Shown here piece by piece: positions 1 through 11,566 of a stretch of DNA of 64,000 bases (position 1 is the first letter of the stretch; every line of letters starts with the position of its first letter). A program made the position numbers and the translations under genes. Under the pieces are notes generated by a model. The model was not told the DNA's origin. It did not search any database and was given only the letters and a program-made list of their open reading frames with translations. The DNA is from Trichoplax sp. H2 (Eukaryota > Placozoa > Uniplacotomia > Trichoplacea): the NCBI GenBank assembly GCA_003344405.1, contig NOWV01000023.1, positions 434,001 to 498,000 of the forward strand. The letters run 5' to 3'.

Positions 1-2440
1 GCTATCTTAAGGGATCAATTTGTTTATCGCGAAACTTTTCAAGTACTTGAAAAACAATTATCTACGATTTATGATCTTATTCAATACTATTAAGGGGCTT
101 TTATTCATTCTGAATTAATTATAACAATAAGAATCAGGGAGTGATTATAACTAATTGGTGCTAAAGTTGACAAAAGTCGACTTAAATTGATTAGATTTTA
201 CTTTTTAATTGTATGTTATGTTGACCTTTCCTAATGCTCTATCATTTAAAAAATTGATTAAGGAAGTACTCATTCCGCATCATTGCTATGATTGGTATTT
301 TTAGTCATACAGGAATTCGGTAAAAAAATACTGCATATTGGCTTATGTACAAATAGCTTGATAAGTTTTACTACTCCGTACAAGCATCATCCTTGTCGAT
401 AATCATCCGATTTAAGACGGAGGAGGGTGGAGCCCAAGTAATTAATTAGTGGTAAGAATGAAATGACTTTTCATATTAATAGTATTAGTGTCGGCGTATG
501 TCAACAGAGCCAAACTGTCTGCATCTTAACGATGCATGCCTGTATGACAACGTTGTTAGCATCTAATTGTTAGATCTTTTCTAACGAATTCTTAATCCTG
601 TATAATAATTAGTCTATGTCGTAATATACTCTCAACAATGTGTGATTTTTGTATTAAGGCATGTAATTAGAACTAAATTCATTCCTCCCATCTACTTTTA
701 TTGTCATTCGCTTTATAATTACATTCTTTTCTACCTCTCTACCTTGATACAATCTTTTATAATCGAGCTAAAGTATAGTTAATCCAACATTTTATTATTA
801 ATTTTTCATAATATTGGCACAACTGTTGCCCGCTGAAACAGCCAAAGCTATGTCGTATTTTATGAGTTTCATAGACTAATATTTGCTGCATATTCTATAG
901 ATTCGGTATATTTTAATGCTTGGCTCATATGTTATGATATAGGGAATTTATTTCTTCTACTGACATTGATAATGCGTGTAAAAATATTCAATAAGTTATT
1001 ATTTTTAATATTTATATGACTTTCAAAATTATTTTAGCGAGATTAGGCTTTAAAATCGCCCACGATTTAAATCTACTGTTTTGTATTTTTCCATTTGGCT
1101 CAAATACTACAATGCATTACACTACTGTTGTACAGAGTGGACCTTATAATATAGGATAATCAGCTAATCAATAATGGATAACAAATAAATACTGCAATGT
1201 AATAGGATCATGCATATTCTCCAACTTTAATTCTTTAATGAAATATTTACCGTATAGTCATAGCTATGGTTGCGACGGCGTAATTTTGTTGTATAGAAAT
1301 ATCATATCTGGTTACGATACAATTTATGCGGCTTTCATGGATTACTTTCTGCTATGCAGATATCTTTACATTATTTCCTTTTGAGTTTAAATATTTAATC
1401 ATTAGCATAATTTCAATGTTTGGCTTTTAATTATAATTCTATGTTATTTGCGAGATCTCTACCATTTTCTACAGTATATAAATAAAAACTCTACGATGCT
1501 ATGGTTTTCAGCTTAAGTCATTATTACTATTTATATTACTCGGCTGCTTCTCAATCTTACATACGTTACAAATTTGCAATCGTCAAAATGCATAGTTCAT
1601 GAAGTTCTCTACTAAACATTATCTTATGGTGTTATCTGTCCTTAATACCATAGCATCCTTAAACGATTATACGACCACGCGAACATGCCAAGGCATATCT
1701 TAACGCAGTTATAATATGCACCGCCACATACTTAATGTAGCTACTCTGCCTAGTAATTATATATTACTAAATTCTATCTTTACTGCTCTAACATTTCCTA
1801 TGATCTGAACTAATGTCAATTTATACAACATTTTTACAGAGCAGTCATTCGCTCTTTTTCGGTTAGCAAGGTATTGACGAAAGTCTCTTGAAATGTGGAA
1901 TGTGAATTAAATTCTAACCTAGATGCATGAATTTTACCACATCTTTTTTTATTCCACAGAACCGTATTTGAATTGTGTATGATATTTGCAATAAGGAGAT
2001 ATATCACTCTTAGCGCTAGGGTAGTAGAATGCTGTTAATGAAGTATATAAATGGCAGACTTCTTTAGGAGGGAGTTTAACCAGAAGTCAAGATTTAGCCA
2101 TGCATAATTACGTGTTCGATGTTTACTGCTGTAATATTCAACACTAGTTTTAAGTAATAAACGATTTTTAACCATTATTTTAAAAATGACGTTTTGACAA
2201 TATAATGATCTACTGTATATCGCACACCATACTGTCTATGTAAAGTATAGACCCGATATTGTGATCAAGTGTCTTCAAAATAAGAAAACAAGAGCTACAC
2301 TTTCTTGTCAACTTTACTTTATTACATAAGTTAAGCTCATCTTACGACTACTATAGTACGATTCGTGTTAATATAATTTTGAAATGGGCGATTTTTGCAA
2401 ACTATCCAGATATTCAATTTAGCATAATATCAAGAATTGG
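1..2440. other. AT-rich stretch without recognised gene
   Basis: No exon with coding-like composition, splice borders and family similarity was seen on either strand. The sequence is uniformly AT-rich like the introns elsewhere in the window. An exon of a gene lying mainly outside the window cannot be excluded. Confidence 0.5.
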
Positions 2441-2563
2441 AATCTTTTACTAGCAAGTGAATTGTTAAGATATGTCTGTGAACTGGATACAGCAATTAAA
2501 TATATTGTAGTCAGAACTCTTGTTCGCAGGCATGGTGTGCGAATTCAACTAGTAAATACGCGT

Positions 2564-2877
2564 ATACTGCTGTGCCGGTTAGGCATACTGTACAGTGTAG
2601 AGCAAGATCCAGTCGAGCGAATTATTGGTGTACAAGGTCTTGAATTCAAGGATATTATTTGATAGTAACCTGGAAAAGGGCAGCTGGGTTTATGCAAATA
2701 TGCGCCCCTACCGGCTAGGTCCAGAAGAAAGGTAGAGGTCCTTGAAAGAGCAACATCATGGATAAAATGATGGCATTGAATTGCATTGCTTGCTTGGGAT
2801 ATGCTGCTGTGTAGGTTATGTATACAGCCAATGCAGGATCTAGTCGAGCAAATTACTATTGTAAAAGGTCCTTATAA
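2564..2877. repeat. Two diverged repeat copies about 237 bp apart
   Basis: Positions 2564-2644 and 2801-2877 align by eye over about 80 bases with scattered substitutions and one short gap. Shared blocks include the CTGCTGTG start, GATC(C/T)AGTCGAGC in the middle and an AAGGTC(T/C) end. The first copy lies in a 66-codon open frame (2462-2662) that resembles no known family. This looks like a decayed tandem or dispersed repeat; the full unit and its borders are not clear. Confidence 0.5.
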
Positions 2878-3395
2878 GTGAAAATCAACGTCACTTTATC
2901 CAGTTATTGCTGTGAAGTTGCGTTGCAAACAGGGGATATGGTGTGTGTCCATAGCGTTAAACTTATGTCCGTTTGAATACCAATGAATAAGTTTGGAAAT
3001 TACGCAACAGCTAACAGTACTACTGTACAGTATGTGTTTCGGCGCAACACGTTGCCAACACGCTGTGGATTAGATTCTTGTTCTCATTAATTTAATTATT
3101 GCTCTACTGTTCTTAAATCGTGTGATAAAAGATCTTTCATGTCAATTCTATCATGATTGAGCTAATGAATTGTGAGCTACTAGATTCCATTGGATGAAAG
3201 AAGTAGAGTCCTGTGACTATCATGAAGGACAGTCATTCTATCTGCATTGCTCGTCGTATAGCTTCCGTAATCCAAACGAATCCTTCCTAAAGCTCAAACA
3301 ACACTTACTATAACTCATCATCGATGTCTTGTTACACTTTTACCTCTAAATTTGAAATCGAAGCCAAATTATAGCTAAAATTGGACTATTGAGGT

Positions 3396-3682
3396 GAAGG
3401 AAAGACTAAAAAGTACGATGACCATGTGGACGATGAGCTATCTTATTTAATGTCAAGAGGCGGATGGCAGTAAACGTGTCATGACGAAAGTTATATAAAA
3501 AAAGTATCTTGGAGCGATCGAAGCCCTTAATGATCATTACAGGACTGTATAAGCACAGATTATAGAGACTATTACGACAGGAAGATACAGAAAGGTTTGC
3601 AAAATTACGACATCGATCCATGGGTGGCAAAGGGGAGAAGGAGTCGGTAGCCATGGAGAGCGATGCCTCCAGTGCTGGGTGA
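3396..3682 (+). other. Coding-like patch of unknown status upstream of the hydrolase
   Basis: This stretch is richer in GC than its surroundings. On the + strand, 3566-3682 follows an acceptor-like TTATAG and reads 38 charged codons rich in Arg, Lys, Glu and Ser to a TGA. A second open piece, 3396-3473, is also charged. Their phases do not fit each other, so no gene model could be closed. The complementary strand has a 102-codon open frame from 3714 down to 3406, also without a recognised family. It could be the 3' end of an upstream gene, an untranslated leader, or a decayed copy. Confidence 0.25.
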
Positions 3683-3758
3683 CAATGAGCATGAGCAGTA
3701 CCCTCATCAGGCACAGTTGGTACAGTGCAAATACTGTAGGCTTCCTACTAGCTGTACT

Positions 3759-3782
3759 GTACTGTACACTAGTGTACAGTAC
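3759..3782. repeat. 24-bp perfect palindrome of the TACAGTA type
   Basis: Bases 3759-3782 form a perfect palindrome centred on CTAG, with outer arms reading GTACTGTACA and its complement. It lies just upstream of the first in-frame ATG of the hydrolase gene and belongs to the TACAGTA/TACTGTA motif family found in dense form near 39.2-39.4 kb. Confidence 0.7.
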
Positions 3783-3857
3783 CAAGACTATACAGTATAG
3801 AGTGCTGATACAATACTTGGCACCGTATACAGTAGTGTGGGCACTGCTAACCTGTGG

Positions 3858-6800
3858 ATGGGCCTGGGCTTTGCTCCTTTTCGTTTATTGCCAGAAAGAT
3901 TTTATCGTTTTGGCAGCAAGTTCGTTTTGTCTATTGGCAATTGCAAGTTTTCTTCTCTTCATCATCGTTATTATAGCGCTATGTCGACTAATGTGGAATT
4001 AGTTTCTTCTGCAAGATGCTTTCAGAGTTCCATCAATGTTTATAGCCATGACAGGTAAATAGTTTTAGCATCCAATTGTTGCAGGTAGGCATGAACTGAT
4101 TGTAGTGCATTGGGATGTACAATATCGATCCTCCTTTAGCCAACGAAATAGTCAATCTTGCATTGAAACTATCATAAATACTTACAATCTACCTGGATAG
4201 CAAGGAACTTGTCATTAGTATGCAAAAAATCATGTTGCAATTGCCAAATAATTCTACCTCCAAAACTGGGCATGGTGCATTATTGTTATTTGTACAGTAT
4301 CTCCCTCCCCCCCTCAAAATAGGTCTTCCTCTTTTCCTATACAGTAGCTGCAAAATCATCATTCTTGTGTCCGTAATTTTCTCATTATACAGTGCTTGCT
4401 TTAATTAAAAAGAGTCTCGCAGCTTGCTACCAATCGTTGAAAGTAAAGATAGACAATAATAGAATAATTGTACGAGAATAATTCTCTTGCTAGATTAATA
4501 AAAAAATGCTATATAGACATTTTTAACAGCTTTGTTATGCTGCGTAGCATGAAATCAGAAACTGCAGCACCATCATATCTGGATCATACTGTAGACTTCG
4601 ACTCTTACAAGGACTGCATCAACATCAACCCATGATCCCAAGTACTTTATAGTTTTTAAGATTCATGCTGCATGCTAGCATGATGTAATTTTTGATATTC
4701 TTGCAGCATGAGCGATTTTATACCTTGGTACATTTTGAACAGCTTTGTGATGCTCTCTACTATTCTAGTGAGTTATTGCACAGTTTCAGCAATGTGTAGA
4801 GAATCACTCACAAGTGTTAGAGCGCCCTAATGGACTGGATTATACCCTTACCGGTATTTTATACTTTTTTTAAGATTCTTGGGGCATGAATCATTTTATA
4901 TATTAGTAAAGTGACTAGTATTCCCTTCGTGTTGAAATCAACTTTTGTGACAGCTTGAAAAATTGAAAACTTGCACAATGTGCATTAGACAGTACAGTAC
5001 TGTACAGTATGTTATTAATTAAGCGTAATCTACTGTAATTCGATTATACTGTATGTACAGGCGTGGCCTTGTAGAACATAAAATGATTGATTTCCAGATA
5101 GTGATACTGGAATATACAGGTTAAATCCAATTTATTTTTGCAGGCTCATTGTTGACAAATGCTCTTCCGTACGTACGTGTAGACAGTTCACAATAGGAAT
5201 GCTATGTGAATAACTACTACAGTGGATCAGAAATATACAGGCCATGACCGATGAAAACTGCTTTATTATTCAATGATATAAAACAATAGTTGGTAGAGCA
5301 GCCATCTTCGCATTTATAACTACAAACGTGTATAGTTATTTCAAAGCTAAGTTGTTATTTTTAGCTGATCATATTGCTGCTTCCATTCTACTTTTGATCT
5401 GATAGAGCACAATTTCTCTTCTTGTAGTACTCTTTAGTACAAGTAAATATTGTCAGTCTATTAAAGTCAACCCTGACCTCCATCATAACACTACAAATGG
5501 ATTGCTTAAATGAGATCATAAGTGCTACTGGCGACATTGACATTGATTCTTGTGATCATGACGAGTAGAATCGATTAATTACTTTCATTCCGTACCATGC
5601 TTTTATTATCGATATATTTGCTGTAGAATAATGAAAAAATTTTGCGTAGAAACTTTCAGCTGCTAATCGATATTTTTCTCTTGTTAGTGAGGAACTTCAA
5701 TGCAAAATGAAATTTGGTGTCATACTTCCCGATCAAGCTAAGGAATCGAAACTTCCAGTTCTCTATTGGCTCTCTGGTCAGCATTTGTCTATCTTTGTTC
5801 GTCGTGTTAAAACTTTTACTTATTGCATTAGATGTGGATACTAATGCAAATGCAATTTTGGCTCATTTGCTTAAATGATATCATTGTAAAATTTTTCTAC
5901 CTCAAGAGATAGTTGCACCACTCCAATAATACAGTCCATTGGTGATCATCTGACTAGACACCAAATATAATAGATAGATATATTAGTCACTGAACTCTTG
6001 GCGTAATGTAATCTAGGCTTAATATATGTATAGAACAGGAATTCTAGGGACTTCTTTATCTATGGATTATAGTAAATATCACATCCTAGTGACTTGATTT
6101 TTTCTTACAGTTTCTTCAGTATGGTTAGAATACTATAATTTTAGTCATATAGTTTTTACAAAATCGTATATCGATGGTCTAGAAATACAAATCAATAATG
6201 ACATATTGCTCTAATTGCCTAGAAATAATGCTAGAAATTGATTTTATTGTCATAGCTTTAAACCTGTAATCCTAGTAATTTATATGCTCATTTATCGGAG
6301 TGTAAAAGTTAATTTAATTGTTTATAGTTGTTTAAAATATCTTATTATCCTTGTAGGATTGACATGTACTGAACAAAATTTTCTTACGAAATCTGCCGCG
6401 CATAAAGCTGCTTGCGATAACGGTGTTATAATCGTATGTCCTGATACGAGTCCTAGTAAGTATAGTAGTGACTGATACTTTCTATAGGGGTGTATTTAAG
6501 TCAATAACGTTGCTCTATTGTTTTCTCCTATTCGGCTATTTCTAGGGGGATGTAACGTTGAGGGTGAAGAGGATTCTTGGGATTTTGGCACCGGTAAGTA
6601 AATATCTATCTAGTTAATCATGGTTATGGTAAGAATATAAGCTGTGCTCAATGCTTGCCACATTTGATATATATATATATATATATACAATATCTTGGAA
6701 AACTTGCATGGTTCTCGTTCGTTCTTTATAGATTCTACTGAGTACATCGTCATTATTAGATATTTTCTAAATTATCTTTAGTAATCGTACAGGCTAGGGC

Positions 6801-9800
6801 TATGTGCTCTTTCGGGATGCAGTGGGATTTACAATAATTGTAAATATCACTTGACTGACCTGATTTGCGATCTGATATTATATAACTCTAAAACTGTTAT
6901 TTTAGGTGCTGGATTTTATCTTGATGCTACCGAAGAAAAGTGGAAGAAGCATTATCGCATGTACTCCTACATCGTCAAGGAGGTACATTATATGCCAAAT
7001 GTAGCTATACCTATTTACACAAATACTGTGATATTTCTTCTAATTTTAGTGTTTGAGTTGAGTCACCACTTTATTAATGTGTAGTGTTTCCAACGAAGTA
7101 CTTGAGATTATACTTTTATTGAGAGATCGATGATGACTGAATCGATAAAATTTCCTATGGCTTATACGATTTGGATATAGTAGCTGACAGAATTATTTAA
7201 AAGTTACTGACATTCTTCAATATTTATTGCCATGAAAAAGCTGTTTCATTGGTATTATTGTATCAGATTAAGTAGAAGAGATTGGCGCCTTACCGAATAA
7301 GTAGCTATAGGTTGTAAAAGTAGCCAACTCAATAGAACCTATTTCTGTAGGTTTATTAGTTAGATTCGGCTTATAATTTTCCTTCGATTTATGATACCTA
7401 GACATCTAGATTCCATAGTAACTGAATAATTCACTTAAAATTATTTCACTTTCCTCGGTAAATACACCCTGAAAAGACTACGTTTTGGGTATTTATATAT
7501 CATACAGAGTATTAATGATCGCTGCCTTACCTTATCTTATGAACTGTCAAAGTGTGTATAAAGATCTCAAATTGAATTGATAAAGTTGCCTTTAGCTTAT
7601 ACAGACCATTTCTATTTGCAATTCCGTTCAAATTAAATAATCCAGACTCTGTAACGAATAAATCAATTGTAAAAGTATTAATTCACTTTTTGTCACTTCA
7701 TATTATCTGGAAATTTTTATGCTATAGTAATTTACAAATAGCTTGCCGTATCTGTGCTTGCTGAGTATAACTCTTCTGATATGTCACAGCTATTCACCAC
7801 CTGCGATGGTGCAGCAAGGCTTTATTGAACCTGGTCAGATAATGGCTAGTTCATACATTAATAGTAAATAGTTACTACTCAAAGATAAAAATGTCTGATA
7901 TACCTAAATGTATATTAATAAATTAGTGCTGTTGAAATTTTTGTAGTAGAATGAATCAATGAATTAACTATCATACGGCTTGAGGATTTGTTTAGTAGGA
8001 TATATTGTTGTTAAAATAAGTAACAACATAGTATTAGAACACAATTTATTGTATAATAACAGGCTTTGATAGAATAATCCCTTAATTATGGTCTGGTGGT
8101 GATTGTTAATTCATCGAGTATCATTCCTGCAATTTATGATGATAGTGGACAAATGTATTATTATTATATAGTGTTGATATCTGGTATTGCTTACCATATT
8201 GAGTTAATTGCGGATTTATAATCAAGAGTTCTTCTTCCTTAAATGGTTATTGGCAATTCCCGCTTTTTTTGTTATTGAGTACTGTCCGTAGAAAATGTTA
8301 ATTTTATATAGTCTATTACAGCTTCAAATAGAAAGCTATTCTGTGTATCTGAATTGAATATCTGCTTTAGTAAGATGACGTGCATACCTGTAAAGGAGTT
8401 TACCTACATAAAGGTTCTTCTAATCTGATGATTTAGTTTCCGAAGATTATCTCTGCTAATTTCCCGGTTATACCTGGAAAACAGTCAATTTTTGGTCACA
8501 GGTTAGTGATTACAAGGTATTTTCTTATAGGGGATCTATTGGAATCAAGTAATATTTCAAATTTCAATTTTCAATGTAGTATGGGTGGCCATGGTGCAAT
8601 AACCATCGCACTGAAAAATCCAGGCATGTTCAAAGTATGTACTAAAGTGATCTTGAAGTAGCTTTTGCCTTGTATTATTAATGTGATTAATCTTACGGAG
8701 GAAAGCAGCATATGAAGATAAAATTTTTTAAAGTGGTTTTTAATTTTATTTTATAGAGTTTGAGTGCATTTTCTCCAATATCGAATCCAATTAATGGTCC
8801 ATGGGGTAAGAAAGCATTTACAGGTTACTTGGGACCTAATCAAGAATCATGGCGGGTAACTTATTGCTTATTGCCATTATAATAGCAATGCAAATGAAAT
8901 GTTAGGGCACAATTGCACTTTTAAGTACGATTGCTAACATATTCCTACTTTTTAAAGTGTTTATTACATGTTTTATACCTGATTGTATGTATTCTATTTA
9001 TAACCTATAATTTAGTGTTACGATGCGACAGAACTTGCGAAGAATTACGATGGAGATGAGATTGAGCTGCTTGTAGATCAAGTACGTGCTGCACGTGTGA
9101 TAGTATAGTTATAGTTGGCTGTCTTTAATTATGATAATGTAGTTAATAGTCGCTTCCTGTTTACTGGTTAAGATAAACAGATGGGTCATTAAGTTTCTAA
9201 CAATATATATGCTGTTACTAAATGTAGGTTATGTCAGTAAGGTATAACTTCGTCGCGGTTAATATTAGTGCATGCGCTGTATATATTGATATATGGTAAT
9301 TTAGTTACCCCATATTGTGAGCAGATGATACAATGTACGCTACTCTGCATATTTAAGAATAGGTCTATCCAAATATGCAGAGATATGAGATATACTTTAA
9401 CATTACAACTTTAATTTCTTATTTATGAAGAAAGTCATCATTACAGAACCATTTTACTTCACCTTTTAATTTCTAATACTAGGGGGCAGCTGATCCTTAC
9501 CTTAAAGATGAACTGTTGTTACCTAACTTTTGTAATGCGTGCAATAACAATAAGAAGGTGAAGCTGACTTATAGAGAACATGCAGTAAGTATTGGAGGAG
9601 TTACTGTGATTTGTAAACGGAGATAGATTATTTATTCAATGATTGTATATTACCGGTTACTATTATATAATTTTAATTTAAAATCAGTGTACTGTATGAT
9701 TGAAGGTTTAAAAGAGTAGATTTATTTTAGGGTCTATTCTTTATTTTTGTTTTTATGCAACTGTCATTAATTAATCCTGTCACTTTGATATTTAAAATTT

Positions 9801-9880
9801 AGGGCTATGACCATGGATTCTATTTCATAGCTACTTTTATTGAAGATCACATCAAATATCATGCCCGTTACTTAAAGTAA
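3858..9880 (+). CDS. ESD: S-formylglutathione hydrolase (esterase D), 11 exons
   Basis: Hydrolyses S-formylglutathione to glutathione and formate, the last step of glutathione-dependent formaldehyde detoxification. Exons: 3858-4054, 5688-5776, 6357-6455, 6546-6593, 6906-6982, 8437-8501, 8580-8634, 8757-8855, 9016-9081, 9483-9584, 9803-9880. All phases match. From the ATG at 3981 the product is 283 residues (human ESD: 282) and aligns along its length, with [28 protein letters not shown](L)DAT and SMGGHGA blocks. The catalytic triad is kept: Ser151 in GHSMGG, Asp228 in DQGAAD, His262 in YDHG. Asp and His fall at human positions +2. The usual CFGG near the N-terminus is CFQS here. An in-frame ATG at 3858 is the first after a stop at 3798 and adds 41 basic, aromatic residues that look like a mitochondrial presequence, so 3858 is given as the start and 3981 is the cytosolic-type alternative. 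Family assignment is secure; the start is not. Confidence 0.93.
4517..4902. repeat. Diverged tandem repeats in intron 1 of the hydrolase gene
   Basis: ACATTTTTAACAGCTTTGTT at 4517 recurs with two mismatches over 25 bases at 4730-4754, a spacing of 213 bp. ATTCTTGCAGCATGAGCGAT at 4697 recurs in diverged form at 4875, a spacing of 178 bp. The CATGCTGCATGCTAGCATG-like segment near 4664-4682 may be a further relic. No open frame or terminal structure was seen. Confidence 0.5.
6667..6687. repeat. (AT)n microsatellite
   Basis: Twenty-one bases of uninterrupted AT dinucleotide repeat lie in the intron between exons 4 and 5 of the hydrolase gene. Confidence 0.9.
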
Positions 9881-11566
9881 CTATTCGATGTAGTCATGCT
9901 TCATTAGGTTATTGTACCAATGACTAGCGTCGTTAGTTGCGTCATGCTTAGATATGGTATACAGGGCATATACACTCACCTCAAGAATCTTTTAGGTAGT
10001 TACTTCTTTTGGTAGTTTTGAGAAACGTATTAGTAATTAGATTTGCAGGCTGTTATAACGGTTTTTAAAGACTTTTCATGGAAGGGCTAATTTGCAAACT
10101 ATTCTGAAGGACATGATTATCATGTCTTGTCTGCTTTTATTCATAATAAATATCAAGAATTAAAATTTATATGATTATTAAGATTGAGTAATTTATTATT
10201 TATGGATAATTTTTATTTTTGAAATTGGTAAATTTTGGAGAGTGTAGGCGACGTTACTGTTTTGTTCTCAAGCTTATTTGGTAATTCACTTATTGTTAAT
10301 AGCATTTGACAACGTGAGAACGTTTGGGGAGCGTGTGATAAGCTGTTTTCAGTTTTTAAGCCAAATAGAAATGATTAACTCTTACAAACATAATAGAATA
10401 TTCAGTTACTTACATTGAAGTGGCAAAATTTAGACTGGTAAACGCGGGATAAATTATACAAGAATAGCCATCAAATCTTGATGGATTTTTTAGTCATGAT
10501 AAATGAGTGAGAATGAATTTTCTTTTATTATTTTTTACGATTGGCAAGAGTTAATAGGTTTTGATTTTCGTCAAATATAGAATTACCTTTATTTTTATAT
10601 CTACAGTTATGATGTCAAGTTAATTGTAGTTCATCAGCGATATTAAATTGATGGTTCACATTAATCTAGTTTATGTCCATTCGTCGGGCTGATCTAGAAA
10701 TAATGACAATGGTATAATGATAATTATATGATTATTATTCTTATTATCAATGGAGTAGGGTTGATGGTAAGATTTTTTCTCTTTTACTTTCGGTTGAATT
10801 ATATGAAAAAGAGTTATAAATATAATAGAAATATTACCAAAGTTAACTTAAAACTTTATTTGTTAATACTTGTAATAGTCTTAGAATAAATAATTAGAGA
10901 TAGTAGTTCAATATTTAAGAAATAAATATTTAAGCAGCTTAGTTTATGTACTCGTATACGTATCAGAATCGAATTGTTGTAATATTGCGTTAGTAATTAT
11001 CCAGACACCTTTTGTCTGATGGACAATTTGAAAAGGTTACTGCTTGTTCTGATGACTTACTCAGTTATTTTCCAATTTTATTTCATTTGTGAACATATTG
11101 ATTATAAGCAGGAAATAATTATTAAGCTGGCTGGAAGAACACAATATCAGCAGATGTTTATCATATTGTCCAATAATAGTCTTTAGTCATCGTTAAGATG
11201 TGCTATTTAATTATTAATATCTAGAGATACTTTATTAATTGTTAGAAAATCGTATTTTAATATCATGTATATATTACCACCTGGTCATTAGCAGTAAATA
11301 AACAATGGGTTAAAAAAGTAATTTATTAGGAGGGGATTAGTCCTTTTAGTGGCTATATGGTTATTTTACTAACAGACTTCAAGAAGGCGCTAAGAGTAGG
11401 ATAAAATAAGCTATTAACAAAAATTTCATCCATCGAAGCCAATCTGGTAACAGTTAAAAGTAAATACGTCATTGATAAGTGTTTAGCCCAGACGGTGTGG
11501 AATTGACAAGGCAGCAAGAATTTGGTTTAAAATATAATTGTATCATTGCTTCACTTTAGCCGATCC
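9881..11566. other. Spacer between hydrolase and receptor genes
   Basis: AT-rich sequence with no coding-like exon seen. It should hold the 3' UTR of the hydrolase gene and the promoter and 5' UTR of the receptor. An acceptor-like TTCACTTTAG ends at about 11559, a few bases before the receptor ATG, so a 5' UTR intron is possible. Confidence 0.5.
10145..10150 (+). terminator. Candidate poly(A) signal of the hydrolase gene
   Basis: AATAAA, 265 bp after the hydrolase stop codon on the coding strand. The hexamer is common by chance in such AT-rich DNA, so this is only a candidate. Confidence 0.3.

Noticed and set aside
5497-5568. 23-codon ATG frame inside intron 1 of the hydrolase gene
   Set aside because: First considered as the hydrolase N-terminus, but the exon ending at 4054 matches the family and the phase.
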